From JACVRW01 sp035705985 (GTDB lineage Bacteria > Actinomycetota > Thermoleophilia > Solirubrobacterales > Thermoleophilaceae), in contig DASSVP010000065.1 of the NCBI GenBank assembly GCA_035705985.1, forward strand, positions 1-10,109: DNA of 10,109 nt, given 5' to 3'. The notes beneath the pieces are model-generated. The model did no database searches and had not been told where the DNA came from. It saw nothing but the letters and a program-made list of their open reading frames with translations. The stretch's first letter is position 1. Each line of letters starts with the position of its first letter. Below, piece by piece: positions 1-6,234 of this stretch. Made by a program: the position numbers and the translations under genes.

Positions 1-392
1 TCGCCGCCGTGCGCGATCGGATCGGTGAGCGGGCCGACGGTCTCGAGCAGCTCGACGACCGAGCCGGGCCAGCCGTGGGTCATGATCAGAGGCAGCGCGT
101 CCTCGTGGGGCGACTTCACGTGGATGAAGTGGATGTCGAGGTCGTCGATCTCGGTCATGAACTGCGGGAGCTCGTTGAGCTTCGCCTCGCACCTGCGCCA
201 GTCGTACTCGGTCGCCCAGTAGTCGGCCAGCGCCTGTGCCGTCGCCAGTTGCACCCCCTGCGAACGGTCGTCGACCAGCTCCTTGGAGGGCCAGCGCGTC
301 GCGGCGATGCGCCGGTGCAAATCGTCCAGCTTCTCCTCCGGGACCTCCAGCTGGAACGGGCGGATGTTCGTTGTTTCGGCAGTTAGCGACAC
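1..392 (-). CDS. Epoxide hydrolase, EHN-type alpha/beta hydrolase (5' part only)
   Basis: The first ~130 residues of a microsomal-type epoxide hydrolase; the 3' part lies beyond base 1. Family knowledge: these enzymes open epoxides to diols using an Asp nucleophile in an alpha/beta-hydrolase core. The sequence shows the EHN N-terminal domain (NIRPFQLEVPEEKLDDLHRR near residues 9-28, then RWPS at 33-36, YWATEYDWR at 58-66 and LNELPQF at 72-78). It also shows the oxyanion-hole motif HGWPGS at 106-111. The nucleophile and the His/Asp dyad lie outside the window, so activity cannot be judged. Start: GTG at 392-390, with AGGAAAG five bases upstream and no ATG before residue 79. The gene sits 13 bases after the stop of a decayed paralogue on the same strand, so the two probably arose as tandem copies and may share a promoter. 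The frame stays open upstream of the GTG only because the paralogue's shifted C-terminal frame runs into it. Confidence 0.9.
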   Translation of the reverse strand, partial: MSLTAETTNIRPFQLEVPEEKLDDLHRRIAATRWPSKELVDDRSQGVQLATAQALADYWATEYDWRRCEAKLNELPQFMTEIDDLDIHFIHVKSPHEDALPLIMTHGWPGSVVELLETVGPLTDPIAHGG

Positions 393-397
393 AGCGT

Positions 398-404
398 CTT
401 TCCT
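398..404 (-). promoter_or_regulatory. Ribosome binding site for the GTG start at 392
   Basis: AGGAAAG on the minus strand, five bases before the GTG. It decides the start of the epoxide hydrolase and lies directly after the TGA (408-406) of the upstream remnant, so translation could be coupled. Confidence 0.5.
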
Positions 405-405
405 T

Positions 406-552
406 TCATTGGCGAAGCGACCGGAAGCCGCTCGGATCTCGCTGGCGAACAGCTCCGGCTGCTCCCAGGCGGCGAAGTGACCGATCCGGGATCTCGACCG
501 TAAACGGCCGGATCGCTGTGTCGGCCGCTGACGCGACGGGAGTGGCAGCCAT
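406..552 (-). pseudogene. Collapsed epoxide hydrolase: both ends kept, core deleted, two frame disruptions
   Basis: As it stands this reads as a 48-residue frame, but it is the scar of a second EHN-type epoxide hydrolase. The ATG at 552 is followed by a normal N-terminus including DTAIRPFTVEIPD, matching the EHN start of the downstream gene (TTNIRPFQLEVPE). At about 482-487 the frame breaks. In the +1 frame the next codons read GHFAAWEQPELFASEIRAA, the typical C-terminal end of this family, including the GHF(A)AxE context of the catalytic His. At 421-428 one base appears lost (GCTTCCGG where GCTTTCCGG would continue FRSLRQ), which returns the original frame and its TGA at 408-406. About 300 or more codons, with nucleophile and cap, are missing. 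The ribosome site and start are intact, so a short peptide could still be made and might act as a leader for the next gene. The pseudogene call is strong; the exact junction is uncertain. Confidence 0.85.
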
Positions 553-557
553 GAGGA

Positions 558-564
558 CCCTCCT
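558..564 (-). promoter_or_regulatory. Strong ribosome binding site of the epoxide hydrolase remnant
   Basis: AGGAGGG on the minus strand, five bases before the ATG at 552. It picks this ATG over the in-frame upstream start at 663 and shows that the remnant keeps an intact translation signal. Confidence 0.6.
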
Positions 565-621
565 GGGGGCGGGGGTGTGGCAGGGCCCAGCTTCCCGCGT
601 GGAAAGTGCCGCAACAAGCGG

Positions 622-666
622 CGTATGTCGCGCCGACCGCGGGACATTCGTCGCGTCGGCCATACG
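622..666. repeat. Bulged inverted repeat in the divergent intergenic region
   Basis: CGTATG (622-627) pairs with CATACG (661-666), and GCCGAC (632-637) pairs with GTCGGC (655-660). The 5' side has a 4-base bulge (628-631) and the loop is 17 bases. It could be a regulator site or an mRNA hairpin ahead of the minus-strand genes. In such GC-rich DNA a chance dyad is possible; the outer CGTATG/CATACG arms are the less expected part. Confidence 0.35.
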
Positions 667-808
667 TCATTTGGCTCATAGCCGAGGCACCGGTAACGTG
701 ATCGACTAGCCCATCAGCACGCACGCCCAGGTTCCACTCACAGGGCCGGCGATCGTCCGGACGGGGACGCGCGGCCTGAGGTGGCCGGCGCTCCGATACC
801 TGGCCGGC

Positions 809-2314
809 GTGGTGCTCCTCGCGGCTGCCTACTACGGGGCGGCGAAGGTCGGCCAGACGCTCAGGTACACCGCCTCGGTCGCGGCGATCTGGCCCCCGGC
901 GGGAGTGGGCATCGCGGCCCTGTACCTGTGGGGGCTGCGCTGGTGGCCGGGAGTACTGCTCGGCGAGCTTGTCGTCAACGGAGAGCTCCTGCTCGACGAC
1001 AGCACCTTCCCCGTTGGAAGCCTTCTGGGCCAGCAGGCCGGCAACATGGCGGAGATCCTCGTGGGGGCTCTCCTCTTGCGCCGGTTCCTCGGCACGGGCG
1101 CCGCGATGGACCGCGTCGAGCAGGTTGGCCGCATGCTCCTCGCCCTGGGGATAGCGACCGCGATCAGCGCGTCCGCCGGCACGATCTCGATGGTCGCGGG
1201 CGGAGTGGTCGACGAGCCGGATGCCGCGGAGTTCTGGCGCACATGGTGGCTGGGGGACACCTCCGGCGGGTTGGTGGTCATCCCGCTGATGCTCGCGTGG
1301 GCCTACGATCCCGCGGGCGCGTGGCGGCGCATCCGGACGTGGGAGGGCGCCGCGGTGATCGTCTGCGTCACCGCGCTCACCATCGCCGTGTTCTCGACGG
1401 ATGAGCCGATCAGGTTCACGGTGTTTCCGGCGCTGATCTGGGCGGCCTTCCGATTGGGCTCCCCCGGCGCGACGCTGTCCGTCGCGATCAGCGCCGGTAC
1501 GGCGATCGGCATCACGGCGCACCACGCTGGGCTTTTCTTCCACCAGCCGATCGACGACACCACGCTGGCGACCCAGCTCTATATCTGGATCGCCGCGCTG
1601 ACGACCCTGTTCCTGAGCTGCGTGGTCAGCGAGCGGGAGCGAGCCTCGAGGGAGCTGGCCGACGCGCGCAGGACCGAGGGCGAGCGCGCCGTGGAGGAAC
1701 GGCGCCGGATAGCGCGTGACCTCCACGACTCGGTGTCGCAGGCGCTGTTCTCGACGGTACTGCACACGCGCACGGCCCAGAAAGCGCTGAGGCAGGAGGG
1801 CGCAAGCCCCTCGGGGCCCGTGGCACGATCGCTCGACACGATCGGGGAGCTCACCAGGAGCGTTCAGGGAGAGATCCGCTCGCTGGTGTTCGAGCTGCGC
1901 CGCGACCCCGTCCACGACGGGCTGGTCGCGGCTCTCGCCAGGCACGCCTCCGGCCTGGGCGCGTCGGACGGGCTGACGATAGACGTCAGGGGCCCCGGTC
2001 GCCCGCTGGCCTTGTCGCGTCAGGCGGAGACCCAGCTGTTCGCCATCGCCCGCGAGGCGCTCGCGAACGTCGTGAGGCACGCCGAGGCGGGCGCCGCGCA
2101 GATCCGGGTGGAGGCTCGCCAGGGGCAGGTGCTGGTGCAGATCACGGACAACGGCCGGGGCTTCGACCCCGCCGGCGGACACCCGGGCCACTTCGGCCTC
2201 GACTCGATGCGGAGCCGTGCAGCCGAGATCGGCGGGCGGTTGACGATCGCGAGCGCACCGGGGTCGGGGACGGTCGTGCGCGCGCGGGTCCCGGCGGAAA
2301 CGGACAGGACCTAG
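809..2314 (+). CDS. MASE1-domain sensor histidine kinase (HisKA_3 family)
   Basis: Membrane sensor kinase of a NarL-type two-component system. With the GTG start at 809 it has 501 residues. Residues 1 to ~275 are a polytopic MASE1 sensory region with the usual SVAAIWPPAGVGIAAL and WWPGVLLGE motifs. A charged linker (274-300) leads to the dimerisation helix with RRRIARDLHDSVSQ, where His306 is the predicted phospho-acceptor. The ATPase domain has the N box REALANVVRHA (Asn420), G1 DNGRGFD (447-453) and G2 GHFGLDSM (460-467). The ligand sensed by MASE1 proteins is generally unknown. The start is uncertain: 809 cuts into the first membrane helix, the frame is open back to 710, and it reads LRWPALRYLAG from a CTG at 776, preceded by GGGGA. 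No good ribosome site precedes 809. The regulator gene begins at the base after this stop, so the two are one operon and almost surely partners. Confidence 0.92.
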   Translation: MVLLAAAYYGAAKVGQTLRYTASVAAIWPPAGVGIAALYLWGLRWWPGVLLGELVVNGELLLDDSTFPVGSLLGQQAGNMAEILVGALLLRRFLGTGAAMDRVEQVGRMLLALGIATAISASAGTISMVAGGVVDEPDAAEFWRTWWLGDTSGGLVVIPLMLAWAYDPAGAWRRIRTWEGAAVIVCVTALTIAVFSTDEPIRFTVFPALIWAAFRLGSPGATLSVAISAGTAIGITAHHAGLFFHQPIDDTTLATQLYIWIAALTTLFLSCVVSERERASRELADARRTEGERAVEERRRIARDLHDSVSQALFSTVLHTRTAQKALRQEGASPSGPVARSLDTIGELTRSVQGEIRSLVFELRRDPVHDGLVAALARHASGLGASDGLTIDVRGPGRPLALSRQAETQLFAIAREALANVVRHAEAGAAQIRVEARQGQVLVQITDNGRGFDPAGGHPGHFGLDSMRSRAAEIGGRLTIASAPGSGTVVRARVPAETDRT

Positions 2315-2998
2315 ATGGGACGGCGGGACGACTCAATCGGAGTGCTCGTGGTCGACGACCACGAGGTCGTGCGCCGCGGCTTGCTGGCGTTCCTCGACAG
2401 CGAGCCCGACATCGACGTCGTGGGCGAGGCCGCAGGGGGCGCCGAGGCGCTCGACCTGCTCGCGACGATGGAGTCGGAGGGCCAGCCTCCGGACGTGGTC
2501 GTGATGGACCTCCAGATGGCGCCGATGGACGGGATCGAGTCCACCCGCCGGGTTCGCGCGCTCTACCGGGACATCGACGTCGTCGCCCTCACCTCGTTCG
2601 CGGAGGAGGAGCGTGTCCACGCCGCACTCCAGGCGGGAGCGTCCGGCTACGTGCTCAAGGACTCCGACGCCGACGACGTGGCGGCCGCCGTTCGCGCGGC
2701 GCACCGGGGCGAGCTCCAGATCGATCCCGGGGTCGCCAGACGGCTCGTGTCCTCGCTTCGCGAGCGGCGGAGCTTCGACCGGATCTCCGAGCTCACCACT
2801 CGAGAGCTGGACGTGCTCCGCCTGGTGGCCGCCGGCAAGCCCAACAAGCAGATCGCGGCCGACCTCGACATCAGCGAGCGAACTGCCAGGACCCACGTAT
2901 CGCGGATCCTCCGGAAGCTTCATCTGAGCTCCCGCACCCAGGCGGCGCTGTGGGCGGTGCGGGAAGGGCTGGTGGAGGTCGAGCAGGACCCGGGCTAG
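2315..2998 (+). CDS. NarL/FixJ (LuxR-type) response regulator
   Basis: 227-residue transcription regulator, partner of the sensor kinase just upstream (no gap: TAG then ATG). The receiver domain (about 8-130) shows the acidic pair Asp14-Asp15, the phospho-acceptor Asp65 in VVMDLQM, Thr93 in VALTSF and Lys115 in YVLKD, so all key switch residues are present. The C-terminal LuxR-type helix-turn-helix spans about 158-220, with LTTRELDVLRLVAAGKPNKQ, IAADLDISERTARTHVSRIL and RKLHLSSRTQAALWA. Family knowledge: phosphorylation promotes dimer formation and DNA binding by the HTH. Length is normal for the family. No dedicated ribosome site is visible, as expected for translational coupling to the kinase. 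Targets cannot be read from the sequence; the divergent region 553-808 and the facing P450 are candidates only by position. The stop codon overlaps that of the convergent P450 in a shared CTAG (2995-2998). Confidence 0.96.
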   Translation: MGRRDDSIGVLVVDDHEVVRRGLLAFLDSEPDIDVVGEAAGGAEALDLLATMESEGQPPDVVVMDLQMAPMDGIESTRRVRALYRDIDVVALTSFAEEERVHAALQAGASGYVLKDSDADDVAAAVRAAHRGELQIDPGVARRLVSSLRERRSFDRISELTTRELDVLRLVAAGKPNKQIAADLDISERTARTHVSRILRKLHLSSRTQAALWAVREGLVEVEQDPG

Positions 2999-4329
2999 GC
3001 GCCCACGCGCTCGCTGACGACGATCGGGAGGCCGCCGCGGGGCGAGAGCGTGGGCATCTGGCGGATCGACGGCACGAGCTCCGGGTCGGCCAGCTCGAGG
3101 CGGAAGCGGTCGAGGATCGCGGCGGCGATCGTCCGCACCTCGAGCAGCCCAAAGCGCATCCCGATGCAGGTGCGCGAGCCGCCTCCGAACGGGACGTAGG
3201 CGCCCTTCGGCAACGCGGCGCGCGCCTCAGGCGTGAAGCGCTCGGGCCGGAACTCGAACGGCTCCGGGAACACCTCCGCGAGGTGATGGCTCACCCACGA
3301 TGAGTAGTTCACGAGCACGCCGCCCGGCACGCGCACGCCGCACAGCTCGAACGGCTCGATCGAGCGGCGCGGCCCGATCCACGCCGGCGGGTACATCCGG
3401 AGCGTCTCGTCGATGGCCAGGTCGAGGTCGTGCTCGCCGGGATTCCGCGCGAGCTCGTAGAAGAGGAACGTCACGGTCGACGTGGTGGTGTCATGGCCGG
3501 CGAACAGCAGCGTCATGACCTGGTCGCGCAGCTCCTGCTCGGACAGCCGTGAGCCGTCCTCGTCGCGCGCGTCCATCAGCAGGCTGAGTAGGTCCGTCCC
3601 GCGCTCGCCGGACGCCTGGCGACGGCGGATCTCCGCGAAGATCACCTCGTCGAGCCAGGCGCGCGCCCGCTGCATCGCGGCGAACGGGCTCCACGGGCCC
3701 GGGATCATCTGCGCCACGTAGGCACGCCCCCAGTACGAGAGCGCCTTCTCGAACTTGTGGGCCATCTCGGGGCTGCGGCGCGCGTCGAATCCGAACAGCG
3801 CGCGCATCGCCACCCGCAGCGCGAGCTGCCGAGTCCATGCGTAGAGGTCCAGCCGGTCGCCGCTGCGCCAGCCGGCGATCGCGCGCTCTGCCTCCTCGGC
3901 CATCACGTCCCGCGCCGCGGCGATCTGCTCGCGATGGAAGGCCGGGAGCATGATCCGGCGGGCGCGCCGGTGATAGTCGCCGTCGGTCGTGAGAAGCCCG
4001 TCGCCGAGCAGCGGGATCAGGTCCCCCATGCCGCCGTCACGCCAGCGGAAGTTCGACGCGCCCGACACGGTGATGTAGTGGTTCGCCTCCGGCCCGATCG
4101 CGAACACGATGGGCGCGTAGAGCAGCCGTGTCGAGTACACCGGCCCGTACTCCTCGTACAGGCGCAGAAGGAGTGGCAAAGGATCGCGCTCGAACTGCCG
4201 CGTCCGCGCCATGCTGAAGCCGAGCTCGCCCGGTGGGAACTGGCCGCGCGCGGCGCGCTGCCAGCGCATGTCCGAACGCACTCGCGCGACGAGTCCCTCG
4301 GGAACTGGTTGGGGCGGGGCCACGCCCAT
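2995..4329 (-). CDS. Cytochrome P450 with a shortened I-helix to K-helix segment
   Basis: 444-residue haem monooxygenase without a membrane anchor, so probably soluble. Clear P450 signatures: I-helix AGHDTTT (277-283), ExxR as ETLR (308-311, then MYPPAWIGPRR), PERF (362-365) and the haem loop FGGGSRTCIG (381-390) with Cys388 as predicted iron ligand. Family knowledge: it would insert one oxygen atom into a substrate using electrons from a redox partner; no ferredoxin or reductase gene is in the window. The substrate is unknown; the layout resembles CYP102/CYP110-like fatty-acid-type enzymes more than CYP105 types. Oddity: only NPGEHDLDLAID separates the I-helix end from the ExxR Glu. From AGHD to that Glu there are 32 residues, against about 57 in CYP102-like and about 40 in short CYP101/105-like enzymes, so the J-helix region seems deleted in frame. 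The ATG at 4329 fits a short-leader promoter; no strong ribosome site is seen. Confidence 0.93.
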   Translation of the reverse strand: MGVAPPQPVPEGLVARVRSDMRWQRAARGQFPPGELGFSMARTRQFERDPLPLLLRLYEEYGPVYSTRLLYAPIVFAIGPEANHYITVSGASNFRWRDGGMGDLIPLLGDGLLTTDGDYHRRARRIMLPAFHREQIAAARDVMAEEAERAIAGWRSGDRLDLYAWTRQLALRVAMRALFGFDARRSPEMAHKFEKALSYWGRAYVAQMIPGPWSPFAAMQRARAWLDEVIFAEIRRRQASGERGTDLLSLLMDARDEDGSRLSEQELRDQVMTLLFAGHDTTTSTVTFLFYELARNPGEHDLDLAIDETLRMYPPAWIGPRRSIEPFELCGVRVPGGVLVNYSSWVSHHLAEVFPEPFEFRPERFTPEARAALPKGAYVPFGGGSRTCIGMRFGLLEVRTIAAAILDRFRLELADPELVPSIRQMPTLSPRGGLPIVVSERVGA

Positions 4330-4450
4330 GGACGCTGGATCCTACGCCCCGCCGCGCCGCGTCCATACGCTTCCGCTCGTGGTCCTCGCGGTGCTCGCGC
4401 TCGTCGTGCTGATCGTGGCGGCGTGGCGGCGAAGGCCTCGGCCCAGCTAG
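4328..4450 (+). CDS. Possible 40-residue single-pass membrane peptide
   Basis: ATG at 4328 to TAG at 4448-4450. The product has a short N-terminus (MDAGSYAPPRRVHT), one hydrophobic helix (LPLVVLAVLALVVLIVAAW, about residues 15-33) and a basic end (RRRPRPS). That is a good one-pass design, with positive charges on both sides but more at the C-terminal end. Its ATG overlaps the P450 ATG on the opposite strand inside a CCATGG palindrome (4326-4331), and it ends nine bases before the phospholipase D-type gene. The ribosome site is poor (a G-rich stretch only). I do not recognise a family. It may be real and linked to the membrane-lipid gene behind it, or a chance frame across a promoter region; Leu/Val/Ala-rich frames arise easily at this GC. 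Confidence 0.35.
   Translation: MDAGSYAPPRRVHTLPLVVLAVLALVVLIVAAWRRRPRPS
4339..4344 (-). promoter_or_regulatory. Possible -10 box for the P450 gene
   Basis: TAGGAT on the minus strand, nine bases before the ATG at 4329. It fits the actinobacterial TANNNT -10 pattern and would give a nearly leaderless mRNA. No -35 box is clear. It lies inside the small membrane ORF on the other strand. Confidence 0.3.
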
Positions 4451-4453
4451 CCT
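4448..4453 (+). promoter_or_regulatory. Possible -10 box giving a leaderless cardiolipin synthase-like mRNA
   Basis: TAGCCT lies six bases before the ATG at 4460, the spacing expected when transcription starts at the A of the start codon. It matches TANNNT, and the gene has no Shine-Dalgarno sequence. The TAG is also the stop codon of the small upstream ORF. No -35 box is evident. Confidence 0.35.
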
Positions 4454-4459
4454 GCGCCG

Positions 4460-5770
4460 ATGCGAACAGGGAGGTTCCGCAGGCGCGAGCGCCACATCGC
4501 GCGCTACGCCTGGCCGGCGGGTGTCGGCGCGGCGGGCGCGGCGTGGTACGCCGCCGACAGCCTGCGCCACCGGCGCGAGAGCGGTCACGGGTACACGCTG
4601 CGCGGCGAGGTCGACGTCAGCGACGAGACGTTCCTCCGAGCGGCCGAGTCGCTCACGGGCGCACCGGTGTCGTTCGGGAACGACGCCGAGATCCTGGTCA
4701 ACGGCGACCGGATCTTCCCGGCGTACCTCGGCGCGATCAATGACGCCGAGGAGACCGTGAACATGCTCACGTACGCCTACTGGCGCGGCGACATCGCGAT
4801 CGAGGTGGCGGACACGCTCTGCGACAAGGCGAGCGCCGGCGTGGAGTGCAACGTGATCCTCGACGCGGTCGGCGCGGCCAAGATGGACCGCAAGCTGGTC
4901 AAGAAGATGCGCGAGGCGGGTGTCCAGGTGTGCTTCTTCCGGCCGCCCAAGCCCTACGCGGTCAAGCGCCTTCAGCACCGCACCCACCGGAAGCTCCTGA
5001 TCGTGGACGGGAAGGTCGGCTTCACCGGCGGCGTCGGCATCGCCGAGGAGTGGACCGGCAACGCCCAGGACCCGGATCACTGGCGCGACACCCATGTCCG
5101 CGTCCGCGGACCGGTGGTGCGCGGCCTTCAGGGCGCGTTCGCGGAAAACTGGCTGGAGTGCACCGGCGACGTGCTCGCGGGCGACCGCTACCTGCCGTAC
5201 ATCGAGGAGGTCGAGGGCGGCGGCGCCATGCAGGTGACCCGCTCGAGCGCCACGATCGGGGACACGAACGCCGAGGCGCTGGTCTACCTGGCGCTCGCGG
5301 CGGCGAAGCGCTCGATCGAGCTGACGTCCGCCTACTTCGTGCCGCGGCCCGCGTTCGCTGATGCGCTCGTCGAGGCGGCGGATCGCGGCGTGGACATGCG
5401 CATCCTGGTGCCAGGCTCGCACATCGACAAGGAGTTCGTGCGGACGGCCGGACGTGCCGCCTACGACGAGCTGATCGAGGCCGGCATCAAGATCTACGAG
5501 TACTGCCCGACGATGCTTCACGCGAAGTCGCTCACCGTGGACGGCGTGTGGGCATCGGTCGGCTCCGTCAACTTCGACAACCGCTCCTTCCAGCTCCACG
5601 ACGAGGTCGCCCTCTGCGTCCAGAGCGAGCGGTTCGCCCGGGAGCTGCACGACGTGTTCGAGAAGGACCTCGAGGTGTCCGAGCGCATCGACCCGGACGG
5701 CTGGGCCGGCCGCCCGGTCTCGCAGCGGGCCCGCGAGCGCGTCACGAAGTTCGCCCGGCGGGAGCTCTGA
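4460..5770 (+). CDS. Cardiolipin synthase-like phospholipase D family protein
   Basis: 436-residue member of the phospholipase D superfamily with both HKD active-site motifs: HRKLLIVD (His176, Lys178, Asp183) and HAKSLTVD (His354, Lys356, Asp361), each followed by the Gly/Ser-rich turn (FTGG and SVNFDNRS). Family knowledge: bacterial Cls enzymes of this type transfer a phosphatidyl group between two phosphatidylglycerols to make cardiolipin, the first His forming a phospho-enzyme. The N-terminus is basic (MRTGRFRRRERH) and followed by one hydrophobic segment at about 16-33, shorter than the two-helix anchor of E. coli ClsA. A single anchor or peripheral binding is likely. The substrate could also be another phosphodiester lipid. 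Start: ATG at 4460; there is no Shine-Dalgarno but a TANNNT box six bases upstream, suggesting leaderless translation. The gap to the cyclic-nucleotide-binding gene is 70 bp. Confidence 0.9.
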   Translation: MRTGRFRRRERHIARYAWPAGVGAAGAAWYAADSLRHRRESGHGYTLRGEVDVSDETFLRAAESLTGAPVSFGNDAEILVNGDRIFPAYLGAINDAEETVNMLTYAYWRGDIAIEVADTLCDKASAGVECNVILDAVGAAKMDRKLVKKMREAGVQVCFFRPPKPYAVKRLQHRTHRKLLIVDGKVGFTGGVGIAEEWTGNAQDPDHWRDTHVRVRGPVVRGLQGAFAENWLECTGDVLAGDRYLPYIEEVEGGGAMQVTRSSATIGDTNAEALVYLALAAAKRSIELTSAYFVPRPAFADALVEAADRGVDMRILVPGSHIDKEFVRTAGRAAYDELIEAGIKIYEYCPTMLHAKSLTVDGVWASVGSVNFDNRSFQLHDEVALCVQSERFARELHDVFEKDLEVSERIDPDGWAGRPVSQRARERVTKFARREL

Positions 5771-5829
5771 TGACGCGCCGATCCCCCGCGCCTCGGTAGA
5801 GTCGCCGCGACCTCGGATCGTCGTGACCT

Positions 5830-5835
5830 AGGAGG
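5830..5835 (+). promoter_or_regulatory. Ribosome binding site deciding a TTG start
   Basis: AGGAGG, five bases before the TTG at 5841. This near-perfect site is the main reason to accept a TTG start here. A TAGAGT sequence at 5797-5802 could be a -10 box for this gene, but there is no matching -35. Confidence 0.7.
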
Positions 5836-5840
5836 ACCCG

Positions 5841-6230
5841 TTGGACGCCAGCCGGCTCAAGTCGCTTCCGCTGTTCCAGGACGTGCCCGACCACGAGCTC
5901 GCCCAGATCGCGGGCTTCGCTCAGGAGGTCCATGTCGAACAGGGCCGCGAGCTCGTTCGGGAAGGCGACTTCTCGTATGAGTTCATGGCGATCGAGGACG
6001 GCGAGGCCGAGGTCACGCGCGGCGGCGAGCACGTGGCCGACCTCGGGTCCGGCGACTTCTTCGGCGAGATGGGCCTGCTGGAGAAGACGCTTCGCAACGC
6101 GACCGTCACCGCGAAGACGCCGATGAGGCTGATCACCCTCACCGGCTGGGACATGAAGCGGATGGAGCGCCACATTCCCGAGGCGACCGAGCGGGTGCGT
6201 GCCACGCTCGAAGAGCGCCGCCCGAGCTGA
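5841..6230 (+). CDS. Stand-alone cyclic-nucleotide-binding domain protein
   Basis: 129-residue protein that is essentially one CRP/PKA-type cNMP-binding beta-roll. The start reads LKSLPLFQDVPDHEL, a standard lead-in helix; EFMAIEDGEAEV (47-58) and the phosphate-binding cassette GDFFGEMGLLEKTLRNATV (71-89) follow. Glu76 and Arg85 match the ribose- and phosphate-contact residues of CRP, so cAMP or a similar nucleotide could bind. There is no room for a DNA-binding helix-turn-helix; the C-terminus (about 103-129) is a charged helix. It is therefore not a CRP/FNR transcription factor. Such domains may act by protein contact; the partner is unknown. The TTG start has a strong AGGAGG. It is followed after 4 bp by the oxidoreductase gene, so the two are probably co-transcribed. 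Confidence 0.9.
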   Translation: MDASRLKSLPLFQDVPDHELAQIAGFAQEVHVEQGRELVREGDFSYEFMAIEDGEAEVTRGGEHVADLGSGDFFGEMGLLEKTLRNATVTAKTPMRLITLTGWDMKRMERHIPEATERVRATLEERRPS

Positions 6231-6234
6231 TCCG

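Larger units (their letters stand above)
553..808. other. Divergent intergenic region without a supported gene
   Basis: It lies between the minus-strand epoxide hydrolase pair and the plus-strand sensor kinase, so both promoters should be here, but I cannot place a convincing -35/-10 pair. It contains one bulged inverted repeat (622-666). From 710 to 808 the sensor kinase frame is open without ATG, GTG or TTG and already reads like the start of its first membrane helix. Upstream of that a TAG at 707-709 closes the frame. Confidence 0.5.

Noticed and set aside
383..2191. 602-codon open frame on the minus strand opposite the sensor kinase
   Set aside because: Arg/Gly/Pro/His-rich with no domain; it is the antisense shadow of a GC-rich gene whose plus strand carries full kinase motifs. 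It also runs through the epoxide hydrolase remnant in the wrong context upstream of 552.
4037..5650. 537-codon minus-strand frame opposite the cardiolipin synthase-like gene and overlapping the P450 5' end
   Set aside because: Composition is typical of antisense frames at high GC and no motif is visible; both HKD motifs are on the plus strand.
5770..5799. Nine-residue frame (MTRRSPAPR) overlapping the cardiolipin synthase-like stop as ATGA
   Set aside because: Too short and without further support; ATGA overlaps occur by chance.
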